DNA of 64,000 nt from Actinomycetales bacterium (GTDB taxonomy: Bacteria > Actinomycetota > Actinomycetes > Mycobacteriales > Micromonosporaceae). Of the stretch, positions 50,750 through 58,785 are shown in pieces. The DNA is taken from positions 1 to 64,000 of the forward strand of contig PKFB01000007.1 of the NCBI GenBank assembly GCA_002919305.1, in the 5' to 3' direction. A program made the translations under genes and the position numbers. Numbering within the stretch: position 1 is the first letter of the stretch; every line of letters begins with the position of its first letter. Below the pieces are notes generated by a model, which had not been told where the DNA came from, searched no databases, and was given only the letters and a program-made list of their open reading frames with translations.

Positions 50750-51423
50750 CAGCGGCGCGGCGGGTTCTCATCGTCGATGACGACGACTTAATGCGCGCCG
50801 GTCTACGCGCCGTGCTGTCCAGCGACGACAGCATCATCGTGGTGGGTGAGGCCGCCACCGGTCGGGAAGCGATCGACCTTGTCCGCCGTGATAAGCCTGA
50901 CGTCGTCCTGATGGATGTACGCATGCCCGAGATGGACGGCATCGCCGCGACCCGGGCAATCCTGGCGACCGCCCCGGACTGCCGCATCCTGATCTTGACG
51001 ACGTTTGAGGATGACGACTACGTGTTCGGGGCCCTCAACGCCGGCGCCTCTGGCTTCCTTCTGAAACGGACGCGCCCCGAACAACTCATCGAGGCTATTC
51101 ACGTCATCGCCACGGGTGACTCCCTGCTGTCCCCCTCGGTGACCCGTACGGTCATCGACCGGGTGGCGCGTACCCTTCCTCCCGATCCCGCCAGCGGTCG
51201 CCGCCTGGGGGTGCTCACCCCACGGGAGCGGGATGTGCTGCGGCTCGTCGCCCGAGGCCTGTCCAACGCAGAGATCGCCGCTGAACTGGTGGTCGAGGAA
51301 TCCACGGTCAAAACCCACGTCAAGCGGATCCTGGCCAAGTTGAATCTGCGTGACCGGGTCCAGGCCGTCATCCTGGCGTACGAAACCGGCCTGGTTCGCC
51401 CGGGCGACCCTCGCCCAGTCTGA
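50746..51423 (+). CDS. NarL/LuxR-type response regulator
   Basis: 225 aa. Receiver domain with phosphoacceptor D57 in VVLMDVRMPEMDG, acidic triad near LIVDDDD and the Lys in GFLLKRTRPEQL. The LuxR helix-turn-helix is LTPRERDVLRLVARGLSNAE then STVKTHVKRILAKLNL. It works with the kinase directly upstream; the divergent MMPL gene is a likely target. Confidence 0.95.
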   Translation: MTAARRVLIVDDDDLMRAGLRAVLSSDDSIIVVGEAATGREAIDLVRRDKPDVVLMDVRMPEMDGIAATRAILATAPDCRILILTTFEDDDYVFGALNAGASGFLLKRTRPEQLIEAIHVIATGDSLLSPSVTRTVIDRVARTLPPDPASGRRLGVLTPRERDVLRLVARGLSNAEIAAELVVEESTVKTHVKRILAKLNLRDRVQAVILAYETGLVRPGDPRPV

Positions 51424-51444
51424 TCGCGCTCAGCATCCCCTGGG

Positions 51445-51465
51445 CGATCACCGATCAGGTGATCG
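51445..51465 (+). terminator. Hairpin after the two-component system
   Basis: CGATCACC and GGTGATCG flank GATCA, 21 bp after the response regulator stop. Confidence 0.5.
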
Positions 51466-51546
51466 GTACCTCCCGGCGGGATCGTTGTCATCCCAACACC
51501 ACATAAAAGGAACATAAAAAGAACAGGTCAGTGAAAGTAGGCGTCG

Positions 51547-52203
51547 ATGTCAGAACAGGTGTGGAGCGCGGTTGACAACTACCTCGAGGAGTTACTCATC
51601 CCCACCGACCCGGCTTTGGAGGCCACGCTTCAGGCTAGCCGTGTCGCTGGTCTCCCGCCATTTAACGTCTCCCCGCTGCAGGGCAAACTGCTCCACCTGC
51701 TGGCGAAAATGCACGGCGCGCGCCGCATTTTAGAAATCGGCACCATGGGGGGCTACAGCACAATCTGGCTGGCCCGGGCCCTGCCCGAGGACGGCCGCCT
51801 GGTCACCCTCGAGATCAACGAGGAGTACGCGCAGGTAGCGCGCGCCAACATCGCCGCCGCAGGGCTGGCCGACCGGGTCGAGATCCGGGTGGGGCCGGCC
51901 CTGGAGACCCTGCCGCTGTTGGAAGGCCCGTTCGACCTGACGTTCATCGACGCCGACAAACCCAACAACCCCGCCTACCTGGAGTGGACGTTGCGGCTGT
52001 CCCGGCCAGGCAGCGTCATCATCGGTGACAACGTGATCCGCGACGGCGAAGTCATCAACGCCGACAGCGACGATCCTCGGGTGGTGGGGGTACGCCGGTT
52101 CCTGGATCTGCTCGCGGCCGAGCCCAGGGTCAGCGCCACCGCCATCCAGACAGTCGGCGGGAAGGGATACGACGGATTCGCGTTGGGTGTGGTGACTGGC
52201 TGA
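51547..52203 (+). CDS. SAM-dependent O-methyltransferase (CCoAOMT-like)
   Basis: 218 aa. The SAM motif is ARRILEIGTMGGYSTIWLAR, the Asp motif FDLTFIDADKPNNPAYLEW gives the metal-binding residues, and GSVIIGDNVIRDG is also conserved. Such enzymes methylate catechols or related hydroxyls with Mg2+. It stands alone downstream of the two-component system. Confidence 0.92.
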   Translation: MSEQVWSAVDNYLEELLIPTDPALEATLQASRVAGLPPFNVSPLQGKLLHLLAKMHGARRILEIGTMGGYSTIWLARALPEDGRLVTLEINEEYAQVARANIAAAGLADRVEIRVGPALETLPLLEGPFDLTFIDADKPNNPAYLEWTLRLSRPGSVIIGDNVIRDGEVINADSDDPRVVGVRRFLDLLAAEPRVSATAIQTVGGKGYDGFALGVVTG

Positions 52204-52372
52204 CGATGGCTTGCGGGCCTCGCCTCCTCCGGCACGGAGTTTCCTGCAGGGATTCACCAGCGCGAATCCGGCCCATCGGGGAATGAGGGCCGAGACGACT
52301 GGGCATGGTCATGGTGGGACGACCCCGTAACGGTCGCCATTGGACCCGTTTTCCCCATAAAGGAGTCCCGCC

Positions 52373-52915
52373 ATGACTCACAGCGACAGCACCGGAGCCT
52401 GGGCGTTCGGGCGCGGTGTTTTCGGCGCGGCCACCATGCTGATCCTCGGCGTTTGCCAGACCTTGATGGGGATCGCAGCGGTGATCCAGGATGAGATCCT
52501 GGCTGTTGCTCGCGGCTACCTGTACACGGTGGACACGACCATCTGGGGTTGGGTCCACATCGCGATTGGGGTGGTCGCGATCCTGTTAAGCCTGTTCATC
52601 TATCGCGGTGCTCGCTGGGCCCGCGCTTTAGGAATCATCGTTGCGATCCTCACGGCGGTCGCCAACTTCCTCTTCCTTCCCTACTACCCATTCTGGTCGC
52701 TCGTGCTCATTCCGTTGGCGCTCTTCACGCTATGGCCCTTGAGCATGATGGACACCGTGGCGCACCACCGCGCGTCGCCGGTCTCTCACGACCGCGCTGG
52801 CGTACCCGGGGCACAACGGTGGGGTCCCACTAACCCACCACCGAGCACCGCCCCGCCCGTCACCGCCCCGCCTCCGCAGCCCCAAGTCCGCCAGAGCGGA
52901 CCGTCTCCCTTCTAA
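52373..52915 (+). CDS. DUF7144 family membrane protein
   Basis: 180 aa. Four membrane helices: FGAATMLILGVCQTLMGIAA, TIWGWVHIAIGVVAILLSLF, ALGIIVAILTAVANFLFL, PFWSLVLIPLALFTLWPL. The C-terminal 45 residues are proline-rich and polar. Ribosome site AAAGGAG precedes the ATG. The family is common in Actinobacteria with no known function. Confidence 0.85.
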   Translation: MTHSDSTGAWAFGRGVFGAATMLILGVCQTLMGIAAVIQDEILAVARGYLYTVDTTIWGWVHIAIGVVAILLSLFIYRGARWARALGIIVAILTAVANFLFLPYYPFWSLVLIPLALFTLWPLSMMDTVAHHRASPVSHDRAGVPGAQRWGPTNPPPSTAPPVTAPPPQPQVRQSGPSPF

Positions 52916-53120
52916 GGCCCGCACCAGCCGTCCTTCACCGCCGTGGTCTACCCACACACCGGCCGGTGCCGCCACGCGGGCCGGTCACCCGACCGTGGTG
53001 ATCACCGGTGACGCCCACGCCGTGGTGTCCAAACAACGCTGAAAAACCAGTCTGGAAGTCCGGCCTGAAGGACCGGGACCCGCGAGGCGACGTCACCGCG
53101 CCGCAGCGCAGTGAAGAGTG

Positions 53121-53150
53121 TGGTGGGGCCGCGGCACGGCGGCCCCACCA
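53121..53150. terminator. Bidirectional terminator
   Basis: A perfect 12-bp stem (TGGTGGGGCCGC / GCGGCCCCACCA) with a 6-nt loop lies between the convergent DUF7144 and methyltransferase genes. The rest of 52916-53255 shows no gene. Confidence 0.7.
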
Positions 53151-53255
53151 GCGTCATGAGGAGCATCGGACTGGTGGCTCTCACGGTGCGCAGGGAGCAG
53201 GGCGCCCCACGAGTCGACGTTTACCGCCTCCGGCTGGTGTTTACGACCCGGTGTC

Positions 53256-53933
53256 CTAGTCCGTCCGGTCCGGCGACACGGTCACCGGCAGCCGCCACAC
53301 CGTCGTGGTCTTCACGTCCGCGTCCTCCAAGGCACGGTTCACCGGCACCTGTTGGACGGCGGCCTGCTGAAAACGAGTGCGGGGCAGGTAGGTACGCCCG
53401 GGATCCCCGACCATCACCTGAGCTCCCCGCCGCGTCACCCGCTCCAGGAAGGCCATCACTCGCTCGGCCATGAGCTTCTCGTAGAACACATCACCGGCGA
53501 GCACGACCTGAGCGTCTTCTCCGTCGCCGTCCAGGATGTCGCCGAGCACCGTGCGTACGCTCACCCCGTTAGCTGTGGCGTTGAGCGTGATAGCGGTGAC
53601 CGCCAACGGATCGATCTCACTGGCGGTCACCTCTTTCGCACCCGCCATCGCCGCCGCGATCGCGACCACTCCGGATCCGGCGGCCAGATCCAACACCCGG
53701 CGTCCAGCCACCAAATCGGGGTGATCAAGCACGTACCGAGCCAGCGCCATCCCACCTGGCCAGGCGAAGGCCCAAAAAGGAGGCGCCAGATGAGTGGTCC
53801 CCATCTGGCGCTCGGTTGCTTCCCACAGGTCGAACGCTTCGTCCGCCAGGTGCAGTTTGATCTCCGGTAGATAGGACGGACTGTCCAGCCGGGTGTGATT
53901 ACGGATGAACGTGACGAGCGTCTCCTGCGACAT
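53256..53933 (-). CDS. METTL20/PrmA-like protein methyltransferase
   Basis: 225 aa. Motif I is GRRVLDLAAGSGVVAIAAA. The segments MGTTHLAPPFWAFAWPGGMA and VVLAGDVFYEKLMAERVM match the ETF-beta lysine methyltransferase group, which also includes L11 methyltransferase relatives. Its start lies only ten bases after the erm stop, so it is probably cotranscribed with that resistance gene. The protein target is unknown. Confidence 0.85.
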   Translation of the reverse strand: MSQETLVTFIRNHTRLDSPSYLPEIKLHLADEAFDLWEATERQMGTTHLAPPFWAFAWPGGMALARYVLDHPDLVAGRRVLDLAAGSGVVAIAAAMAGAKEVTASEIDPLAVTAITLNATANGVSVRTVLGDILDGDGEDAQVVLAGDVFYEKLMAERVMAFLERVTRRGAQVMVGDPGRTYLPRTRFQQAAVQQVPVNRALEDADVKTTTVWRLPVTVSPDRTD

Positions 53934-53943
53934 GCGGGTCAGA

Positions 53944-54783
53944 CTACGACGTCATCTCCTCGGCGAGGATGACCCACTGCTGTGGAGTTACCAATCCGAC
54001 CGGCGTGGCGGGATCCACTCCCGCCTTCCAGAATCCAGCGGCGAGCCGTCGGCCGGGGTACCGGCGACGCAACGACGCGTACAGGCTGCCTCCCATCCCG
54101 CTGAATCCCAGCTTCACCATGGCCTGGTACTCGACCAGATCCGCCACCAACGGCGTTTCCCGTCGCTCCAGATGCAGAATTCCGGAATCGACCGCGGGGA
54201 TGGGGCGGAAATGGTAGCGGGAGATCCGTCCGACCAACCGCCAGGAGAATATCGGCCAGCTGAGGATCGTGACCCGACTCCACCGCCCGTAATCTCCGGT
54301 TCGTTTACGCGCGTACTCCCATTGAGTCACCAATGTCGCTGCCTGTAGATGCGGTGCCCGCAGACACCAGTCAATGATTCGTGACGTGATCGCGTAGGGG
54401 ATATTCCCTACGACGGTAAAAGGCTCACGCGGCGGTCGGGCCGCCAGGAAATCCCCGGCTACGCACCGGACCGTTGGCTCCTGCCGGAGCCGTCGTCGCA
54501 GCTTGTCGACCAGGTGCGGGTCGATCTCGTACGCCACCACCGTCCGGCAGTGTCGGGCCAACTCCTGGGTGAGGGCGCCATCCCCGGCCCCCACCTCCAG
54601 CACCAGGTCGGTCGGCGTCAGACGGGCCGTTTGGATGATTCGTTGAATGGTTCGTGGGTTCCGTATAAAATTCTGCGATACCGACCAAGGGGTATTTTTG
54701 AGGGATCGCGGGATACCGCCACTTCCGTGGCACCCGTTGCTTGTACAGATCTGTTTTCTGTTCGCGTGATACGCGCGACGCAT
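53944..54783 (-). CDS. erm: 23S rRNA (adenine-2058) N6-methyltransferase, Erm family
   Basis: 279 aa. Erm enzymes methylate A2058 of 23S rRNA and give resistance to macrolides, lincosamides and streptogramin B. SAM motif I is LVLEVGAGDGALTQELA (residues about 60-76), motif IV FTVVGNIPYAIT (about 122-133), and the opening SVSQNFIRNPRTIQRII is diagnostic. The ATG at 54783 has TGAGGT upstream. The N-terminal 30 residues are a Cys-containing extension. A possible leader peptide ends two bases before its start. Confidence 0.93.
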   Translation of the reverse strand: MRRAYHANRKQICTSNGCHGSGGIPRSLKNTPWSVSQNFIRNPRTIQRIIQTARLTPTDLVLEVGAGDGALTQELARHCRTVVAYEIDPHLVDKLRRRLRQEPTVRCVAGDFLAARPPREPFTVVGNIPYAITSRIIDWCLRAPHLQAATLVTQWEYARKRTGDYGRWSRVTILSWPIFSWRLVGRISRYHFRPIPAVDSGILHLERRETPLVADLVEYQAMVKLGFSGMGGSLYASLRRRYPGRRLAAGFWKAGVDPATPVGLVTPQQWVILAEEMTS

Positions 54784-54785
54784 GG

Positions 54786-54890
54786 TTAGGACCTCACCAC
54801 TCGACAACACGATTTGTTCTCGAGATCCCTGAACGTGCGGCGCGCTCTCACCGCTCCAGCGTCGCTGGCCGCTTCGACCGGCACGCTCAT
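54786..54890 (-). CDS. Possible erm leader peptide
   Basis: A 34-codon frame starts with ATG at 54890 and ends with TAA two bases before the erm ATG. It contains a Val-Arg-Ala-Arg-Arg stretch; a basic-X-basic motif is where macrolide-bound ribosomes stall in several inducible erm leaders. A partial hairpin (CTCG..ACAA / TTGT..CGAG) lies near its end. It has no good ribosome site, so it may be fortuitous. Confidence 0.4.
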   Translation of the reverse strand: MSVPVEAASDAGAVRARRTFRDLENKSCCRVVRS

Positions 54891-55211
54891 GAACCGGGAA
54901 TCAAAAATTCAGCGCCTCGATAATCGATTCACGGCTCAGAAGGCACCGGACACTGATACCGGAACCTGTGGTTCACCGTGATTCGACGGTCCGATGCTGA
55001 AGGCGCACCGGAACCGGTGTGTGTCAGGGCCGCCTTGGGCCCGACACCGCCCTAGCCGGCGCCGTCAATCAGTGAACGCCCGCACGTCAGGGGAGGTGAA
55101 GCGCGGGCGACGAGTCATCTGCGGGCACCACTGTGCCCACCCCACCGGGTGCATCCCGGTGGTGGCGGCGGCCCCCATAACGATCGCTTCCATGACAGCG
55201 CGAGCGTAGCA
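54891..55211. other. Interval upstream of erm
   Basis: No gene recognised. It should contain the erm promoter. A 6-bp hairpin GGGCAC-CACT-GTGCCC is at about 55122-55137, close to the end of the YkvA gene on the same strand. Confidence 0.4.
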
Positions 55212-55682
55212 TCACAGGCCTGAGGCCGAATCCGAGTTTTCGGCGGCCTGCCCGCACCCGGCACGATCGTGGCTGGCCGGTGCGGTGCCCAGGAGGCGTT
55301 CGATGAGCCGGGGATCCCCGGGCCAGGCGGCCCGCATCACCTCGGGTGGCACCCGACGCCCCGCGTACCGCAGCGCCAAGGCCACCACCAGGATGTCGTC
55401 CAGGGGCCCGATGACCGGGAGAAACTCCGGGATGAGATCGATCGGGCTGGCCACCCACACGGCGGCGGTGAGTACCGCGAGCTTTGCCCGCCGGGGCACC
55501 CTGGGGTCACGCCGGAGCCGCCGGATCGCGGTGAGGCAGTCGGGGATGAACGCCACAAGGTCACGAGCGGCGCCGGGTGGCAGGCGCCGCGCCAGCACCG
55601 CCAAGACGCCCCATCCGACCACAAGGCACGCCACACCGACGCCGAGGCCGATCCCCCACTCCCGCAGACCCGCCATATGCAC
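55212..55682 (-). CDS. YkvA family (DUF1232) protein
   Basis: 156 aa. One N-terminal membrane helix (LGVGVACLVVGWGVLAVLA) precedes the DUF1232 motif SPIDLIPEFLPVIGPLDDIL. The family is widespread and of unknown function. GGAGG precedes the GTG at 55682; ATG at 55676 is also possible. Confidence 0.9.
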   Translation of the reverse strand: MHMAGLREWGIGLGVGVACLVVGWGVLAVLARRLPPGAARDLVAFIPDCLTAIRRLRRDPRVPRRAKLAVLTAAVWVASPIDLIPEFLPVIGPLDDILVVALALRYAGRRVPPEVMRAAWPGDPRLIERLLGTAPASHDRAGCGQAAENSDSASGL

Positions 55683-55946
55683 GTCGCCTCCCGTCTTGGC
55701 CTGAATGCTCAGCGTGACATACCGCGGGCGTCAGCCATGGCGCGCGACGCATCTGTCGCCTCTTACACCACGTATCGGCGACACATATCGCCAGATATCG
55801 CCAGGACCTGGTTGCCACCTGTCCTCCTGACCGCTCTCCCAGAGCGCCGCGCCCCTGCCGGGGTTATCCCCAGGGCGGTTATGGGCTCCAGGCCCATAGA
55901 TCACATAAGCACCCGTTTCTCTTCGTTTCGTCCTGCGTCACAGTGA

Positions 55947-56004
55947 TTGACGTTATTAAAACGTTTTGGTAAGTTGCCCTCCCGGAGGGAAAGCGCTTTC
56001 CCTC
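55947..56004 (+). promoter_or_regulatory. Promoter with two LacI-type palindromes
   Basis: TTGACG (55947-55952) and TAAGTT (55970-55975) are 17 bp apart. The spacer contains AAAACGTTTT (55958-55967). A second, perfect 20-bp palindrome GAGGGAAAGCGCTTTCCCTC lies at 55985-56004, just after the expected transcription start. Both have the central CG step typical of LacI-family operators. Confidence 0.75.
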
Positions 56005-56051
56005 GGCTCATCGGCGCACTCCCCTTCATCCCCTCTCTCGGGAGGCCGTCC

Positions 56052-57308
56052 ATGTTCAGCGCCCCGCCCCAGCTCTCCCGTCGGCGAACCGGGCTCGTGT
56101 TCGCCGCGGCCCTGACGCTGCTCGCCGCCGGCGGTGTCCTCGAGGCGCCGCGCTCGGCGGCCGTTTCGGCGCCCGCGGTATCCCCTGATTCGGTTCAGGT
56201 GGGGCAGCCCGTCACTGACGCTCCCCCCGCGCCGCCGGCGCCCCAGCAGCAAGGGTGCGGTACCAGCGGTTTCAACGCCGAGGTCACCCAAAACGGCAGC
56301 ACCTGGACCGCCCGCAACGGCGGCACCATCGTCTACACCGGCAACAGCCTGCTCTCGGCGATGCAGGCCGCGGTGAACAGCCTCACGCCGGGGCGTACCT
56401 ACAAAGAGCGGGTCGTGGTACGAGGCTCCGGGTCGATGAGCGCGGGCTCACGCCTGTCCCTGCCCAGCTACACCAGCCTGGAGGTCTGCGGCACCATCAA
56501 CGTCACCGGAAGCGGCTCCGGTGACCAGGCCGTGGTGTACGCCCGTAACGTCACCGACATCGAGGTGCCCTATCTGAGGGTCACCGGTTCCCCGCTGTAC
56601 GGGATCTTCATCCGGAACGCCACCAACGTCATCCTGGGTCAGATCGACATGCGCCTGTCGAGTGGCCTGGGCATCCGCATCGACAACCACGGGGACCGCA
56701 GCGTGCGTACCCGTAACGTCCGGATCGATTACGCCTACATCCAAGGGGCCGGCAACCATGGGGTCGAAACCTACGGGGTGGATGGCCTGACCATCGGCAC
56801 CGTGGTCGCCCGGAACGTGGCCTACTCCGGTTTGCAGCTCAACGACACCATCAACGCCACCATCGGCACCGTCGACGCGAACGGAGCCGGCACCGGCACC
56901 GGGTACGCGGCCTTCCGGATGGCTAACCGCAACGGTCGGATCGGCAACAGCTACCCCGTCAACATCCGGGTCGGGCAGGTGATCGCCCGGGGCGGCGGCC
57001 GGGGAATCTTCTGCGTCTCGGAAAGCGGCGGCGCGGTGATCGACCGGATCGACATCGCCGACACCGGCAACAACGCCATCCTGATCGAAAACTGCTACAA
57101 CGTCACCATCGCCGCGCAAAGCGGCACGGTCTCCGGAGGCGGTGAGATCCGGGTCGCGGCACGCAGCGAATTCCCGCCCTCCTCCAACATCACCCTGCAG
57201 AACCTGACGGTCATCAATAACACCGTCCGGGAGTCGCCCTGCGGTGGCGCCAATAATGTGGCGCGTAACCTCAACCTGGTCAACAGCAGGCTCATCTGGT
57301 GCAGCTAA
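56052..57308 (+). CDS. Secreted right-handed beta-helix (pectate-lyase-like) protein
   Basis: 418 aa. The signal peptide is SRRRTGLVFAAALTLLAAGG. A Pro/Ala linker (residues 55-68) leads to a parallel beta-helix whose coils repeat patterns such as VRIDYAYIQGAGNHGVETYG and LTIGTVVARNVAYSGLQLND. Four to five cysteines are spread through it. Homologues include polysaccharide lyases, but no catalytic set is evident. The LacI-type promoter suggests sugar control. No LacI gene is in the window. Confidence 0.88.
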   Translation: MFSAPPQLSRRRTGLVFAAALTLLAAGGVLEAPRSAAVSAPAVSPDSVQVGQPVTDAPPAPPAPQQQGCGTSGFNAEVTQNGSTWTARNGGTIVYTGNSLLSAMQAAVNSLTPGRTYKERVVVRGSGSMSAGSRLSLPSYTSLEVCGTINVTGSGSGDQAVVYARNVTDIEVPYLRVTGSPLYGIFIRNATNVILGQIDMRLSSGLGIRIDNHGDRSVRTRNVRIDYAYIQGAGNHGVETYGVDGLTIGTVVARNVAYSGLQLNDTINATIGTVDANGAGTGTGYAAFRMANRNGRIGNSYPVNIRVGQVIARGGGRGIFCVSESGGAVIDRIDIADTGNNAILIENCYNVTIAAQSGTVSGGGEIRVAARSEFPPSSNITLQNLTVINNTVRESPCGGANNVARNLNLVNSRLIWCS

Positions 57309-57388
57309 TGCAGCTGGTCAGCGCGCGTCGGGTGGGGTTACCGGGGTTACCCGCGGCCCCACTCGATGTCGCCTGTGCCGCTTCATCA

Positions 57389-57424
57389 GGGGTACGCGCC
57401 GCGTTCAGCGGGGGTACGCGCCGC
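57389..57424. repeat. Tandem 14-bp repeat with 8-bp spacer
   Basis: GGGGTACGCGCCGC occurs at 57389-57402 and 57411-57424. It lies between the convergent beta-helix and otsB genes. Confidence 0.6.
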
Positions 57425-57533
57425 CGGGTCGACAGAACGCGACACAGAACACGCCACAAGGGGCGGTCAGGATCACACCGGTGAGAACCCGGGAGCGCCA
57501 CAAGAACCGTCGGTCGCAAACCGTCAATCGACG

Positions 57534-58343
57534 TCAATCGACGAGGCCTTGGAGCAGCGACCGTACCTCATCCACTCCCGACACCATCAGGTCGGCTTCC
57601 TCACGCAGCTGCCATGGACCTTCGTCCGACCCCACACCGACCCGTAACGCGTACCCTAACCGTCCCTGCTCAGCCAACTTGGTCAGCCCGCGGAACGCAT
57701 CCAGATCGGTCACGTCGTCGCCCACGTACATGGCCGCAGCCAGCGTGGTGTCCCCCAGAAGGTTCAGAATGCCGGCGCCCTTGTCGATCCTGACCGGCGG
57801 GCGTACCTCCAGCACCTTGCGGCCCCAGTGGGTGTTCAGCCCCGCCGCCTCCGCCTGGTGGGCCACCTCCTGGACCGCTCGCTGGGCGGCCGCTTCGTCG
57901 GTTGCGCCTCGCCAGTGGAAAGCGGTGATGGCCTCTTTGTCTTCCAGGCGGATCGCCAGCCGCTCCAGCCGCTGGTCACGGTAGATCCGCTCGGTGAAGG
58001 CACGTACCCGAGGCGCCCAGGCCAGAACCTCCGGATCGAGGAGTGGTTCGGCTTGCCCTGGGCGAAGCAGCTCTGAGCCATGAGCGCCGACATAGATGAG
58101 GCTGTCCAGCCCAACCACGCGTCGAGCGTCCAGGGCGCGGCGGCCAGAGACACAGGCCACAACACCGTATCGCGCTGCCACCTGCTCCAATAGGTTTCGT
58201 GTGGCGTCCGGGACGTCGGCCTGTGCGTGCCACGCGGTGATTGGCGCGAGCACTCCATCGACATCGAGGAGCACCGCTGAACGAGCAGGTTCAGCCCGCA
58301 ACGGAGCTAGTACGTCGCCGTACGCGACCGTCTTGTGTGACAC
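57534..58343 (-). CDS. otsB: Trehalose-6-phosphate phosphatase
   Basis: 269 aa, HAD superfamily. It dephosphorylates trehalose-6-phosphate in trehalose synthesis. The nucleophile motif is LLDVDGVLAP (D27, D29), motif II VACVSGR, the Lys in VRIDKGAGI and the acidic pair in YVGDDVTDLDAF. No otsA is in the window. Confidence 0.92.
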   Translation of the reverse strand: MSHKTVAYGDVLAPLRAEPARSAVLLDVDGVLAPITAWHAQADVPDATRNLLEQVAARYGVVACVSGRRALDARRVVGLDSLIYVGAHGSELLRPGQAEPLLDPEVLAWAPRVRAFTERIYRDQRLERLAIRLEDKEAITAFHWRGATDEAAAQRAVQEVAHQAEAAGLNTHWGRKVLEVRPPVRIDKGAGILNLLGDTTLAAAMYVGDDVTDLDAFRGLTKLAEQGRLGYALRVGVGSDEGPWQLREEADLMVSGVDEVRSLLQGLVD

Positions 58344-58749
58344 GACCGTTCAGTATGCCTTCCTCATGTTTCCAATGATCGTTATTTAGACATGAGTGAG
58401 GATGAAAATGAAATGTCTCGTGGGTAGTCGTCTCACGTGATCACCCCGGGACCCCAGGTTGTTCCCAGGACACGACAGGCACCTGACCGACGGTACCGCA
58501 CCTGCCCGGTCAGTCGCGTGAGATGGCGTCGTCCCCCATTCCCCGACAGGCCAGGCGCCACGATAGCGCCCTCGATCACCGCCGTCCCTGTTTAGCCATC
58601 TCACGACGACTTTTGAGGGTTTCCACCCTCCTCGCCCGAGGCATCGTCTATACACTCACCGCCGCATCCCGACCCATTCCTCCCGGTCGGCACCCTGGTC
58701 GACGGAGCATACCCCTCCCGCCCAGGGCGGCACTGTCCCTATATCGCCC
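58344..58749. other. Interval between otsB and M48 gene
   Basis: About 400 bp containing the two divergent promoters. Nothing else recognised. Confidence 0.4.
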
Positions 58750-58785
58750 TTGAACCAAGAAACGTACTATCAAGGTGGATTTATT

